Below are positions 53,183 to 62,396 of a stretch of DNA of 64,000 nt, one piece after another. Under the pieces are notes generated by a model that ran no database searches, was not told where the DNA came from, and was given only the letters and a program-made list of their open reading frames with translations. The position numbers and the translations under genes are program-made. The number at the start of each line of letters is the position of its first letter. Positions within the stretch are counted from its first letter, which is position 1. Origin of the DNA: Embleya sp045207655 (GTDB lineage Bacteria > Actinomycetota > Actinomycetes > Streptomycetales > Streptomycetaceae); assembly GCF_045207655.1 (NCBI RefSeq), contig NZ_CP108785.1, positions 1,984,001 to 2,048,000 on the forward strand, written 5' to 3'.

Positions 53183-53740
53183 CTACGAGGCTTCGTGCGC
53201 GGCGCGCCACTCGGGGGCGAGGACCGACCAGATCTCGGTGTCCTGGCGCACGCCTCGGTAGGGGTAGTTCTGCCGCTGGACTCCTTCGCGGCTCATGCCC
53301 AGGCGCTTGGCCACGTTGATGCTCGGGGTGTTCTCGGCGGGCACCAGCCACTCCACCCGGTGCATGCCGCGCTCCCGGATCGCCCAGTCGATGATCACCC
53401 GGGCCGCGCGGGTGGCCAGCCCGCGGCCGGCGACGGTCGGTTCCAGCCAGCAACCGGCCTCACAGTTGCCCGTTGCCACGTCGAAGGTCGGGAACAACAC
53501 GCCGCCCACGAGGAGTCCGTCGACCCAGATGCCGTACACCCGACCGGCGTCGGCGGCGGTCTTGTCCGCGTAGCCCTGGAGCCACTTCCGGGCGGAATCG
53601 AGGTCTGCCGTGACGTCGGGGAGGCCGACGTATCGACCGATGAAATCCCGGCCGCGGTCGATGTGGGCGAGGAACTCCTCGGCCCGCCAGGGCTCCAGCG
53701 ACCGCAACTCGGCTCCGTCGCCCAGGAATAGCGCGAACAT
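53183..53740 (-). CDS. GNAT family N-acetyltransferase (RimJ/RimL type)
   Basis: About 185 residues. Motif order fits ribosomal-protein-type and related GNATs: AELRSLEPWRAEEFLAHI at the start, GCWLEPTVAGRGLATRAARV (acetyl-CoA loop VAGRGLATRA), and NTPSINVAKRLGMSREGV at the end. ATG 53740. It stands alone between the DUF397 terminator and the ALDH operon. Substrate unknown. Confidence 0.9.
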   Translation of the reverse strand: MFALFLGDGAELRSLEPWRAEEFLAHIDRGRDFIGRYVGLPDVTADLDSARKWLQGYADKTAADAGRVYGIWVDGLLVGGVLFPTFDVATGNCEAGCWLEPTVAGRGLATRAARVIIDWAIRERGMHRVEWLVPAENTPSINVAKRLGMSREGVQRQNYPYRGVRQDTEIWSVLAPEWRAAHEAS

Positions 53741-53857
53741 TCCCGTCCTTCCGCAATGACCGTGCAGGATCGCCGATCGATCATGCGGATTCTAGTGCCG
53801 GGCGCGGCACTGGGACGATCTTGCGGCCGATTTCCGGTCACGGGTACGGGTACGGTG

Positions 53858-55396
53858 TCAGCCGAAGTCGACGCCCTGGGCGAGCGGGAGTTCGTCGGAG
53901 TGGTTGACCGTGTTGGTGGCCCTGCGCATGTACGCGCGCCACGCGTCGGAGCCGGATTCGCGTCCGCCGCCGGTCTCCTTCTCGCCGCCGAACGCACCGC
54001 CGATCTCGGCGCCCGACGTGCCGATGTTGACGTTGGCGATGCCGCAGTCGGAGCCGTCCGCGGCGAGGAACCGTTCCGCCTCGCGCTGGTCGCGGGTGAA
54101 GACACTGGAGGAAAGGCCCTGTGGCACCTGATTGTTGAGGTCGATCGCCTGGTCGAACGTACGGTAGGTGAGCACGTAGAGGATGGGCGCGAAGGTCTCC
54201 TCCCGCACGATGTCGGTCTGCCCGGGCATCCGGACGATCGCGGGACGCACGTACACGGCGTCGGGCGCCTCCGGGCGGCGCAGGTGCTCGCCGCCGATCA
54301 CCACCTCGCCGCCGTCGGCCCGGGCCCGCTCCAGCGCGGCGTCCATCGCCGTCCCCGCCGCGGCGCCGATCAGCGGCCCGACCAGGGTGGTCTCCGCGAG
54401 GGGGTCGCCGATCCGCAGGTCCGCGTAGGTCCGGGCGAGCCGCGTCACGAGTGGCTCGACCACGTCCTCGTGCGCGATCACCCGGCGCAGGGTGGTGCAG
54501 CGTTGTCCGGCGGTGCCGGCCGCGGCGAAGACGATGCCGCGTACCGCCAGGTCCAGGTCGGCCGACGGGGCGACGATCGCGGCGTTGTTGCCGCCGAGTT
54601 CCAGCAGGCAGCGGCCGAACCGGGCGGCGACACGAGGGCCGAGCTCACGGCCCATGCGGACCGAACCGGTGGCGCTGACCAGCGCGACCCTCGGGTCGTC
54701 GACCAGGACCTCGCCGACCGCACGGCGACCGAGCACCAGGCGGTGCAGGTCGGTCGGCGCCCCGACGTCGACGGCCGCCCGGGAGAGCAGCGCGGCGCAG
54801 CCGATCGCGGTGAGCGGGGTCAGCTCGGAGGGTTTCCACACCACGGCGTCGCCGCAGACCAGCGCGAGCGCGGTGTTCCACGACCACACCGCGGCCGGGA
54901 AGTTGAAGGCGGAGATGACGCCGACCACGCCCAGCGGGTGCCACGACTCGGACAGCCGATGCCCAGGCCGTTCCGAGGGCATCGTGCGCCCGTAGAGCTG
55001 CCGGGAGAGGCCGACCGCGAACTCGCAGACGTCGATCATCTCCTGTACCTCGCCGCGCGCCTCGGTCCGGATCTTGCCCGCCTCCAGGGTGATCAGCTCG
55101 GCCACGTCCTCCCGGTGCTCGGCGAGCAACTCGCCCAGCCGTTTCACCAGTGCCCCACGCACCGGCGCCGGTGTCGTACGCCAGGTCTCGAAGACCCGCC
55201 GCGCGGCCGTGACGGCCTCGCTCACCTGCTCCGGCGTCGAGGAGGCGAGCCTGCGCAGCACGCCACCGGTGATCGGGGTACGCACGACCAGGTCCCCGGC
55301 ATCGGGTCCGGGCGCGGCCCCACAGCGGCGCAGGCACGCGTCGGCCCGTGCGCGCAGCGCCTCGGTCTCGGGGAGGCGGGTGGCGGAATCGGGCAT
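53858..55396 (-). CDS. ALDH7-type aldehyde dehydrogenase (2-aminoadipate semialdehyde / P6C dehydrogenase)
   Basis: About 512 residues. Catalytic Cys lies in AGQRCTTLRR (about 304) and Glu in LLELGGNNAAIV (about 264). The antiquitin-specific C-terminus is present almost word for word: CGIANVNIGTSGAEIGGAFG then ESGSDAWRAYMRRATNT and LPLAQGVDF. This group oxidises 2-aminoadipate 6-semialdehyde (in equilibrium with piperideine-6-carboxylate) in lysine breakdown. It is 68 bases downstream of an HglS-like gene, which acts later on 2-oxoadipate, so the two form a lysine-catabolic operon. Confidence in subfamily is high; in vivo role inferred. Confidence 0.9.
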   Translation of the reverse strand: MPDSATRLPETEALRARADACLRRCGAAPGPDAGDLVVRTPITGGVLRRLASSTPEQVSEAVTAARRVFETWRTTPAPVRGALVKRLGELLAEHREDVAELITLEAGKIRTEARGEVQEMIDVCEFAVGLSRQLYGRTMPSERPGHRLSESWHPLGVVGVISAFNFPAAVWSWNTALALVCGDAVVWKPSELTPLTAIGCAALLSRAAVDVGAPTDLHRLVLGRRAVGEVLVDDPRVALVSATGSVRMGRELGPRVAARFGRCLLELGGNNAAIVAPSADLDLAVRGIVFAAAGTAGQRCTTLRRVIAHEDVVEPLVTRLARTYADLRIGDPLAETTLVGPLIGAAAGTAMDAALERARADGGEVVIGGEHLRRPEAPDAVYVRPAIVRMPGQTDIVREETFAPILYVLTYRTFDQAIDLNNQVPQGLSSSVFTRDQREAERFLAADGSDCGIANVNIGTSGAEIGGAFGGEKETGGGRESGSDAWRAYMRRATNTVNHSDELPLAQGVDFG

Positions 55397-55464
55397 GTCG
55401 TCTCCTGGTCGGGGCCGCGGCCGGTTCGCGGCGTCGCGGGTGTGCGGGAATCACGCCGCGGGAA

Positions 55465-56865
55465 TCACGCCGGTGCGGCGGGCGGCGCCGCCAACTCGGT
55501 GCGGGCCTCGGCGAGGGACGTGTCCCGCTGCGCGGCGTAGAGGTCGATCGGGTCCTGTACGGGTCGGCCGATGGTCTCCGCCAGCCAGGGCCGGTCGTAG
55601 TGCGTGCCGGAGCGGGTGGCGTCCCGGGTGCCCGCTTCGGTCAGGTTGGATTGGAAGATGCCGGCGGCGGAGCGCGGCAGGAAGTCCTCGTACACGATCG
55701 GCGCGGCCTCGATCCAGCCCTGGTCGAGGAGTGCGGCGAGGTCCTGCGGCGGCTGCCGGTCGGTTGGGCGTCGCTCCGGTGCGGTCGCCCGGTAGGTGAA
55801 GAACGCCTGCTCGTTCACCGCCAGTTCGCGCTCGGTGCGGGGGAAGCGCGCGGTCCAGACCTCACGCGCGAGCTCGGCCCGGTCCGCCGCCGTGGCCCCG
55901 GCGGCCCGCCGGTCGGTCTCGGTCATCAGGTCGTCGTACAGCGCCCGGCCGGTCGTGGTGAGCGCGATGCCGCGGGCCTCGACCTCGCCGAAGCGGACCC
56001 GCAGTGTCCCGAACTCCGTGCCGCCGTCGGCGGAGCGGAACCGCCGCTTCTCCTCCAGGGCCCGGAAGGAGGTCTGCCGCAGCAGCACGTCGGGTCCGTC
56101 CCAACGGGGTGGGCCCTGGATCTCGTCGATCATGGTGATTCCGCGCCGGCCCATCTCCGTGTAGAGCCGGTCGATGTCCAGTACCCGCGGCGTGAGGTGG
56201 TTGATGTGCGTGCCGGTCACCCCGCCGATGTCCGCGGCCACCGCGGACACCCGGGCCAGTTCCCGGTACCAGGCTCCGTCGATCGGGTCGGCGGACAACC
56301 GGAAGGCGTCGACGGCCAGGGTGAGGAAGCGCTCGGCCGGCTCCGGATCGAGCCCGCCGTCGCGCTCGGCCCGATCCGCGAGTTCCAGGAGTTCGGCCGG
56401 AAAGAGTTCGCGCCGGGCGAGGAAGGCTTCCAGACGTGCCTGGAGATCCTCGTCGAAGAAGCGGCGATCGGCGGTGGTGAGCAGGGAGGTGAAGACCCGG
56501 AAGGGATTGCGCGCCAACTCCGCCGGTTCGGTCGGCCGGAACGCGGTGGACACCACCGGTACCGAACTGCTGCTCGCCTCGCGCAGGTCGTAGAAGCCGA
56601 CCGGACGCATCCCCATCGCGCCGAAGATCGCCGCGACCTGCCGCAGTTCGCCGGGCGTGCCGACCCGGATCGCCCCGTGCCGCTCCGCCGCGACCCGTTC
56701 CACGCCGCCGAGTCGGCCGGCGTCGCCGTCGACCCGGGAGACGTCCTCGTTGATCTCCGCGACGGCGGCCGACAGCGTGGTGTAGGCCGGGACTTCGGTC
56801 CCGTACATGTCCGACAGACGGCGGGCGAAGGCGGCCCGCAAGCGCCAGGCGGGTACGGTCCCCAT
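55465..56865 (-). CDS. hglS: 2-oxoadipate dioxygenase/decarboxylase (HglS, DUF1338/VOC fold)
   Basis: About 466 residues of the DUF1338 family (YdcJ/HglS). In Pseudomonas putida HglS converts 2-oxoadipate to D-2-hydroxyglutarate with Fe(II) and O2. Visible features: TYTxLSAAVAEIN-like N-terminus (AYTTLSAAVAEINEDV), GAIRVGTPGEL, MRPVGFYDL, the metal-site THINHLTPRVLDID with two histidines, and GTEFGTLRVRFGEVEARGIAL. ATG 56865 follows GAGGAG. Together with the ALDH7 gene it gives two steps of the 2-aminoadipate route of lysine degradation; the transaminase and hydroxyglutarate dehydrogenase are not here. A dyad about 270 bases upstream may regulate it. Confidence 0.87.
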   Translation of the reverse strand: MGTVPAWRLRAAFARRLSDMYGTEVPAYTTLSAAVAEINEDVSRVDGDAGRLGGVERVAAERHGAIRVGTPGELRQVAAIFGAMGMRPVGFYDLREASSSSVPVVSTAFRPTEPAELARNPFRVFTSLLTTADRRFFDEDLQARLEAFLARRELFPAELLELADRAERDGGLDPEPAERFLTLAVDAFRLSADPIDGAWYRELARVSAVAADIGGVTGTHINHLTPRVLDIDRLYTEMGRRGITMIDEIQGPPRWDGPDVLLRQTSFRALEEKRRFRSADGGTEFGTLRVRFGEVEARGIALTTTGRALYDDLMTETDRRAAGATAADRAELAREVWTARFPRTERELAVNEQAFFTYRATAPERRPTDRQPPQDLAALLDQGWIEAAPIVYEDFLPRSAAGIFQSNLTEAGTRDATRSGTHYDRPWLAETIGRPVQDPIDLYAAQRDTSLAEARTELAAPPAAPA

Positions 56866-57121
56866 GAGTGCTCCTCGATCGGTCGGCGGCCGGAGCCGGG
56901 TCGGCGTCGAGGTCGAGACCTCGCGCCGTGGATCATTCGACCTCCCAGTCGTACCCACGCGCCGGGCGTGCGCACTCCCACCATCTCGCCGCCGCGTCCG
57001 CCCCGGCGCACGCCACGCCCGCGGGCCCGACCGTGATCCGCCGTCCGGGCGAAGCGATCGCGACGCGGCGGCTTCGCGGCGGATGCACGGCGGATGCACG
57101 GAGCCGGCACTGCACGGATTT

Positions 57122-57164
57122 GACAAGTCACGGAGTGTGCGATCGCACACAACAAGGATTTGTC
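57122..57164. promoter_or_regulatory. Strong dyad, candidate operator of the hglS/ALDH operon
   Basis: GTGTGCGATCGCACAC (57135-57150) is a perfect 16-bp palindrome. Outer arms GACAA (57122-57126) and TTGTC (57160-57164) share nearly the same centre. The surrounding 100 bases are AT-richer than average. It lies in the 439-bp gap between hglS and the rightward membrane-protein gene; otherwise that gap (56866-57304) holds no gene I can support. Confidence 0.65.
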
Positions 57165-57304
57165 GCTTCAGCGATGACCAGACAATCACCGAAGGTCTTC
57201 GAGCAAGCAAAAACTCGTGCATCATCGGTCAATTTCGCTCTTCAACGGCCCGATGTCCGGAGCGGGCATCCGTCCACTCGTCGGCGGGGTCGCTCGAAGG
57301 GGTG

Positions 57305-58555
57305 ATGGTTCTCCTCGTTGGGATGAATACCCGAGGGTCGGCGTGTGCCGGGCGCGAAAGCCTCGTTATCCGCTCCGAAGCCGATCCGCGACCCACACGC
57401 TTCGACTCGAGGAAGCGCCCGGGGCCGGCCTGCGCACGCACCGACTTCGGCGGTGGTACGAACCAGGAGCCGATCACGCCACGCACGTCGAAATCCGCAT
57501 CCGGCCCCGCCCCGCACGACGAACCACGGTCCGCCGCCACCCGGGCGGGCCGCGTCCGTCCGCGCCCCGTCGTCCTCGCGGCCACCGCCCTCGGCGCCGC
57601 CACCGTCGGCATCGCCGTCGCCTGGACCCGAGCCGCCGGCCAACCGGGATCCGGCACCCTCGCGCTCGTCCTCGCGGCCGTCGCACTCGTCGTACTCGCG
57701 CGCTCCGACCTGGGATCGACGCCGCCACGGCTGACCGCCCAGGGTCTCCTGGCCATCGCCGTGGGGACCGTGCAGACCCTGTCCTACCCGCCCGCGGCCG
57801 CGCCCTCCCGCGCCTTGTTGTGGCCGCTGCTCGCCTTCCTCGCGATCGCCCTCGCCATCACCGTCGGCATCGCGGTCCGGCAACTGACCGTCCTCGCCCG
57901 CTTCGAGGGCGCGTGCGCGCGCCGGGTGCGCACGGCCCTGGACACGTGGTTGATCGGCGCCTCGGTGCTCGCCCTGGGCCAAGCCCTCGCCCGGCACTGC
58001 GCCGCCGGTGAACACCGGCACGAACCCACCGCGGTGACGTGGGTGATGGTGGGGTGGTTGTGCGTCGACATGCTGCTGTTCTGCCTGGCGCCGGTACTGT
58101 GCGCCCGGCCCGTCCGGGGGCGCCGAGCCGCCGCGACCCTGGTCGCTCTCGTACCCGCCGTGGTGATCGGCGTCGAGGGCCTCGAAGCGCTCGGGCACGC
58201 GACGGCCACCTGCACGGATCGGCTCTCGGCGGCGACCCGGGTCGCCGGGATGCTGATGATCACCTTCGGGGCCTGCCTGTGCGCCGGCACCCGAACCGCG
58301 ATCACCGTACGCTGCCGGGCGGCCACCGGTGCGCTGACCGTATGCGTCCCGGTGCTCGCTTGTGTGGCCATCGTCTGCGCCCACACGCTCGCCGGCCACC
58401 GACCCGACCGGTTCACCCTGGGCATCGCCGGCTCCATCGTGGCCGCGTTGTGGATGCGCCAATGCCTCTCCCACGCCCGCAACCTGCGACTCGCCGAGCA
58501 ACTCGCGGCCCGCAGGCCGCACATCCCGCGCCAGACGACCCGGCGAACGCGCTGA
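57305..58555 (+). CDS. Polytopic membrane protein, function unknown
   Basis: About 416 residues from ATG 57305 (AAGGGGTG upstream; ATG 57323 possible). The first 95 residues are Arg/Pro/Ser-rich and look non-globular, so the real start may be further in. Then about ten hydrophobic helices follow, including VVLAATALGAATVGIAVAW, LLAFLAIALAITVGIAV and LTVCVPVLACVAIVCAHTL. Several cysteines lie in or near helices. No transporter or enzyme motif is recognised. It is divergent from hglS with the palindrome between them. Confidence 0.65.
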   Translation: MVLLVGMNTRGSACAGRESLVIRSEADPRPTRFDSRKRPGPACARTDFGGGTNQEPITPRTSKSASGPAPHDEPRSAATRAGRVRPRPVVLAATALGAATVGIAVAWTRAAGQPGSGTLALVLAAVALVVLARSDLGSTPPRLTAQGLLAIAVGTVQTLSYPPAAAPSRALLWPLLAFLAIALAITVGIAVRQLTVLARFEGACARRVRTALDTWLIGASVLALGQALARHCAAGEHRHEPTAVTWVMVGWLCVDMLLFCLAPVLCARPVRGRRAAATLVALVPAVVIGVEGLEALGHATATCTDRLSAATRVAGMLMITFGACLCAGTRTAITVRCRAATGALTVCVPVLACVAIVCAHTLAGHRPDRFTLGIAGSIVAALWMRQCLSHARNLRLAEQLAARRPHIPRQTTRRTR

Positions 58556-58694
58556 CGGACATCGCCGCCGAGTCGCCCCGCACATGCCGGCGCAACCGCC
58601 TCGGGCCCGCCCGGCACGCGCCGGGCACGACGTCCGCCGCCGCGCCTCGGGCCGGTGCGCGCCCGCGGACGTCGACTCGCGAGAATGGGCGACC

Positions 58695-59294
58695 ATGGCA
58701 CCGAAGATCGAACTGCTCCTGCCCACCGCTGCCGACGCCCGGCTGCGCACCGAGGTCCATCACGTCTTTCACGACGTCGCGCGCCTGGGTGGCGCGATCG
58801 GCTACCTGACGCCGCCGGCCAAGCCCGCCACCGACGCCTGGCTCGAGGACGCCCTCGCCGCCGTCCGGGCCGGCGACGCCGCGTTCATCGTCGCCCTGGT
58901 GGACGGCGCCGTGCGGGCGACCGGCCTGTGGCGGCGCAGGGCCGAGCCGGTCTTCGCGCACACCGCCGAGGTGGAGAAGGTGATGGCACACCCGGCCGGC
59001 CGCGGCCTGGGCCTGGGGCGCCTGCTGATGACGGCCCTGATGGACAGCGCGCGCCGGGCCGGGATCGAGACCCTCGCGCTGGGCGTCCGGGGCAACAACC
59101 ACGGCGCGATCGAGTTGTACGAGGAGCTCGGCTTCACCGTCTGGGGTCGCCTGCCCAACGTCATCGAGATCGACAACGAACGCTTCGACGACATCCGGAT
59201 GGCCCTCTCCCTCGGCCACGGCCCCGACGTCGTGCTGCGCGGATCCACGCCCGGCGGGCCGGGCTCCTCTCCCCGGCGCCCGCTCACGCCCTGA
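58695..59294 (+). CDS. GNAT family N-acetyltransferase
   Basis: About 199 residues. EVEKVMAHPAGRGLGLGRLL is motif A (acetyl-CoA loop GRGLGLGR), followed by IETLALGVRGNNHGAIELYEELGF, the typical C-terminal half. The last 25 residues are a Gly/Pro/Arg tail. ATG 58695 is chosen; the longer frame upstream overlaps the membrane-protein gene. Its end faces a LysR remnant. Substrate unknown. Confidence 0.88.
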   Translation: MAPKIELLLPTAADARLRTEVHHVFHDVARLGGAIGYLTPPAKPATDAWLEDALAAVRAGDAAFIVALVDGAVRATGLWRRRAEPVFAHTAEVEKVMAHPAGRGLGLGRLLMTALMDSARRAGIETLALGVRGNNHGAIELYEELGFTVWGRLPNVIEIDNERFDDIRMALSLGHGPDVVLRGSTPGGPGSSPRRPLTP

Positions 59295-59379
59295 GCTGCC
59301 CCGAAGCGGTCGGGCCCGCCCGACTCGGGCCGGCGCCGGCACGTCCTCGATGCCATCGGAGGCGGCGATCGTGCCGGGC

Positions 59380-59531
59380 ACCGCCGGTGCGGGTGCGATC
59401 TCCAGGACGACGTCGGCGAAGGCCCGGACACGTGTGTCGGCGTCGTCGCGGGAGCGCCACACCAGTGCGTGCCAGAGCGGCGCCATGTCGGGAACCGGCA
59501 CGAAACGGATCTCGGGGTATTGGTACAACAT
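59380..59531 (-). pseudogene. C-terminal remnant of a LysR family regulator
   Basis: The frame from 59531 reads EIRFVPVPDMAPLWHALVWR then RVRAFADVVLEIAPAP, which matches the last 45 residues of LysR substrate-binding domains. An in-frame TGA lies three codons before it, and no HTH or rest of the domain is found upstream. It is a leftover of a deleted regulator. Confidence 0.6.
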
Positions 59532-59587
59532 CGGCAGTCACACAGCCTGAACAATGGGGGCATCGGTCGGGACGGGTGGGCGGTCGG

Positions 59588-60247
59588 TCAGCTTCCGAGC
59601 GCCGTGCGGTTGCGCCGGTTCGTCTCGACGAGTTCCAGACGCACGATCATGTCGGCGAGATAGGCCGAGAGTTCGTGCACGGCGCGCTCCTCGACCCCGT
59701 CGCCGATGGCGTGGTAGCAGTGCACCAGATTCGTCGCCCGATCCACGAACAGCCGGCCCGCCCGCACCGACATCGACGGCGCGCTCGCGTCGGCCATGTC
59801 GATGCCGTCCAACAGGGCCGCGAAGCCCTCCGGCCCGGGCAGCCGGTAGTCCATCGAGAAGTGACCGCTGCGAGTCAGCACGAGGCTGTCCGACGACCAG
59901 CCCGCCACGTTCAGCGTCTCCCGCACCCCCCGGAAGGACGGGGCGAGCGGCCAGAAATGCCGACCGCGACGCGCGAACAGACCCGAGCGCGAACGATCGG
60001 TGTGCGTCTGCATCGGGATCCGCGACGCCTCCAGTCGCCGGCGCACCGGCTCGACCAACGACATCAGCGCCGGCTCGGCGACGGCCCGGGCCCGCGATCG
60101 GCTGTCCTGTGCCGCCCGGCCCCGGGACTCCTCGGCCTGTAGCGCGTCCGCCCGCCGCTCCGAGGCGGCCCGATACGCATCGTCGAAAGAGGGAGCCAAG
60201 ACGTCCACCCCGCGCAGGTGAGTCACGACGGCGACCGGGGCGATCAC
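59588..60247 (-). CDS. Hypothetical protein
   Basis: About 219 residues, not recognised. The N-terminal half is helical and Arg/Glu-rich (DAYRAASERRADALQAEESRG), the C-terminal half beta-rich with FAALLDGIDMADASAP and FVDRATNLVHCYHAIGDGVEE. A single cysteine is present, no signal or membrane segment. GTG 60247 is the likely start. Function cannot be inferred from neighbours. Confidence 0.6.
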   Translation of the reverse strand: MIAPVAVVTHLRGVDVLAPSFDDAYRAASERRADALQAEESRGRAAQDSRSRARAVAEPALMSLVEPVRRRLEASRIPMQTHTDRSRSGLFARRGRHFWPLAPSFRGVRETLNVAGWSSDSLVLTRSGHFSMDYRLPGPEGFAALLDGIDMADASAPSMSVRAGRLFVDRATNLVHCYHAIGDGVEERAVHELSAYLADMIVRLELVETNRRNRTALGS

Positions 60248-60661
60248 CCCGAGAGCCGGAGCCCGGCGTTCCGGGCAGCTCCGCCATCATGCAGGAATCG
60301 CCCACCCACACGGGTGACTTCCCGCCACGCGGCCGGGTACCCGGACCATTCCGTGACCGGATCATCCCGTGACCGGGCCGGTCGTCCCGCGACCGGACAG
60401 GTGACCGGGGCCCCGACGCTCGATCGTGGTGGGGCCGCACGCGTCACGGGTGCACCCGCGCCGGCGCCCGGCACGATCGGACGCGGCCGGTCGGTCCCGG
60501 TTCCATCTGCGGTCTTGTTCCTCGGCGTTGCTTCGACCGGCCGAGCGCACCACCCCGCGCCGTCGCGCTCCCGGCGGTTTCGAGCGCGGTCGGCGGGAGC
60601 GCATCGGCGGGCGCCCGATCGGCTCCGGGGCACGACCCCGTTGCCGACCGGGCATCCCCTA
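60248..60661. repeat. Gene-free interval with four GTGACCGG-type repeats
   Basis: About 414 bases without a supported gene. CCGTGACCGG occurs at 60351 and 60367, CCGCGACCGG at 60387, and AGGTGACCGG at 60399, all on the same strand within 58 bases. Spacing is 16, 20 and 12 bases. The cluster may be regulator half-sites or simple sequence drift. Confidence 0.55.
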
Positions 60662-61105
60662 CTACGCGAGCAGGTCCTCGTGGTTGTGCACCACCAACCA
60701 GGCCTGGTCGAACCGTCGCACCACCGCCGTGTTGCGGATGTGTTCGGCGGGCGGCGTCGAGCCGTCGGCGGCGGGTGCGAAGTCGACCCGCAGCGTGTAG
60801 CGGGCCAGCGCGGTGTCGCCCCAGACGTCGATCACCTCGTCGCTCGCGTGGATCCCGGTGACCACCGGCGCGTCCGGGCCTACCGGTCGCGCGGCACGGA
60901 TCCGGTCCAGGTCGGCCCGACCGAAGAGGAGTTCCGGCGCGGCCGAGTCCCAGATGGTGGCCTCGGGGTGGATCCGGGCGTCGATCCGCTCGCGGTCGCC
61001 GGCCGTGAAGCCGGCGTAGATGTCGAGCAGGGCACTCCAGACGGCGGCGCGGTCCTCGGCCGACCCTGCGGGTCGGTGCGTGTCGCGCGGGGCGGCGTCG
61101 GTCAT
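60662..61105 (-). CDS. SnoaL-like / nuclear transport factor 2 family protein
   Basis: About 147 residues with a cone-shaped NTF2-like fold. WSALLDIYAGFTAGDRERIDARIHPEATIWDS is the usual start (helix, then the acidic metal or base region); VWGDTALARYTLRVDF and VVRRFDQAWLVVHNHED complete the sheet. DUF4440/SnoaL_3 type. It ends the operon after the amidohydrolase (97 bases between). Possible roles are hydration, isomerisation or ligand binding in the same catabolic pathway. Confidence 0.85.
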   Translation of the reverse strand: MTDAAPRDTHRPAGSAEDRAAVWSALLDIYAGFTAGDRERIDARIHPEATIWDSAAPELLFGRADLDRIRAARPVGPDAPVVTGIHASDEVIDVWGDTALARYTLRVDFAPAADGSTPPAEHIRNTAVVRRFDQAWLVVHNHEDLLA

Positions 61106-61202
61106 GGCACGAATGTCCTTACGTCGGGGGTGGGTCGGGTCGCGGACGCGGCGACGGGTGGGGGCCGGCGAGGTGTACCCACCGGGCGACGTCCGCGACG
61201 GG

Positions 61203-62396
61203 TCAGGCCGCCACGTCCTCGCGGACGATCCGGCCGCTTTGCATGACGAACGACAACCGGCCGAGCGCCGAGATGTCGTGCAGCGGGTCGCCGTCGACGG
61301 CGATCAGGTCGGCGGTGAAGCCGGGCGCGACCTGTCCCAGGCGGTCCTCGGCCTTCACCAGCCGCGCCGCGGTGGTGGACACCGACTGGAGCACGCGCAG
61401 GTTGTCCAGGCCGCCCCGGGCCATCAGGAACATCTCGTACACCGCCGCCGGCACGCCCTCGACCAGGTCGGCGGGCGGGATGTCGGTGCCGTTGACCAGC
61501 TGTACGCCGGCCGCGACCGCGCGGCGGAAGCTCTCCTGATGCGGTTCGATCGCGTTCTGCGCGTTGGCGATCGAGGCCTCCTCGAAGCGGTTCTCCCGCA
61601 TCCAGCCCTCGGAGTTGGTCACGCACAGCGTCGGGGTCACGAACGCGCGCCGGTCGGCGAGCAGCCGCGCGGTGTCGTCGTCGAGCGCGTACGCGTGCTC
61701 GAAGGAGCGCACGCCCTGGGCCAGGGCCGCGCGGATCGCGGCCGACTCGCCGGAGTGGGCGACCACGTACGCGTCGTGCTCGTGGGCGGCCCGGACCGTG
61801 GCGGCGATCTCCTCGTCGGTCATCTCGGCGTGTTCGAAGTCCTCCCCCTCGCGAGCCAGACCGGAATTGATGAAGATCTTCAAGTGGTCGGCGCCGGCCG
61901 CCAGTTCACCGAGCGCGGCGCGATAGAAGCCGTCCGGGCCGCTCGCGTAGGAGCAGTCCGCGCCCTCGCCGTGCCCGTGCGGCGTGGACAGCGCACGGCC
62001 GGCGCCGAAGATCCGCGGTGCCTGGATCCAGCCGCGCCGCTGCGCGTCGCGCAACACCAGGTCGATCCGGTTCTGCTCGTGCACGCAGCGCAGCGTGGTG
62101 ATGCCGGCCCGCAGCGCGTCGTGCGCGCGCTGGGCGGCGCGGAACGCGGTCAGACCGGGTGACTCGTCCTCGCGCGTGTCGGAGAACGGGAAGACCACCG
62201 ACAGATGCGAATGGCAGGAGATCAGCCCCGGCAGCAGGTACCGGCCGCCCAGGTCGTGCGCGTTCGCGTTCGGCGGCAGAGCGGCGCGTACCTCGGCGAT
62301 GGTCGAGTCCTCGACTCGCACGCTGCGGTCGCGCAGCACCTCGCCCGTGACGACGTCGACGATATGACAGTTGGTCAGCCACATGAGTGCGCTCAC
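61203..62396 (-). CDS. Metal-dependent amidohydrolase (prolidase/imidazolonepropionase-like)
   Basis: TIM-barrel hydrolase of about 397 residues. The metal ligands are visible: HxH in ISCHSHLSV, the bridging Lys in HLKIFINSG, His in VVAHSGES and FEHAYAL, and Asp in NGTDIPP. This order matches the subgroup of Xaa-Pro and other dipeptidases. GTG 62396 overlaps the stop of the ATPase gene (GTGA) and so is chosen over the ATG at 62384. Coupling to a peptide transporter suggests it cleaves an imported dipeptide or cyclic amide. Confidence 0.9.
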   Translation of the reverse strand: MSALMWLTNCHIVDVVTGEVLRDRSVRVEDSTIAEVRAALPPNANAHDLGGRYLLPGLISCHSHLSVVFPFSDTREDESPGLTAFRAAQRAHDALRAGITTLRCVHEQNRIDLVLRDAQRRGWIQAPRIFGAGRALSTPHGHGEGADCSYASGPDGFYRAALGELAAGADHLKIFINSGLAREGEDFEHAEMTDEEIAATVRAAHEHDAYVVAHSGESAAIRAALAQGVRSFEHAYALDDDTARLLADRRAFVTPTLCVTNSEGWMRENRFEEASIANAQNAIEPHQESFRRAVAAGVQLVNGTDIPPADLVEGVPAAVYEMFLMARGGLDNLRVLQSVSTTAARLVKAEDRLGQVAPGFTADLIAVDGDPLHDISALGRLSFVMQSGRIVREDVAA

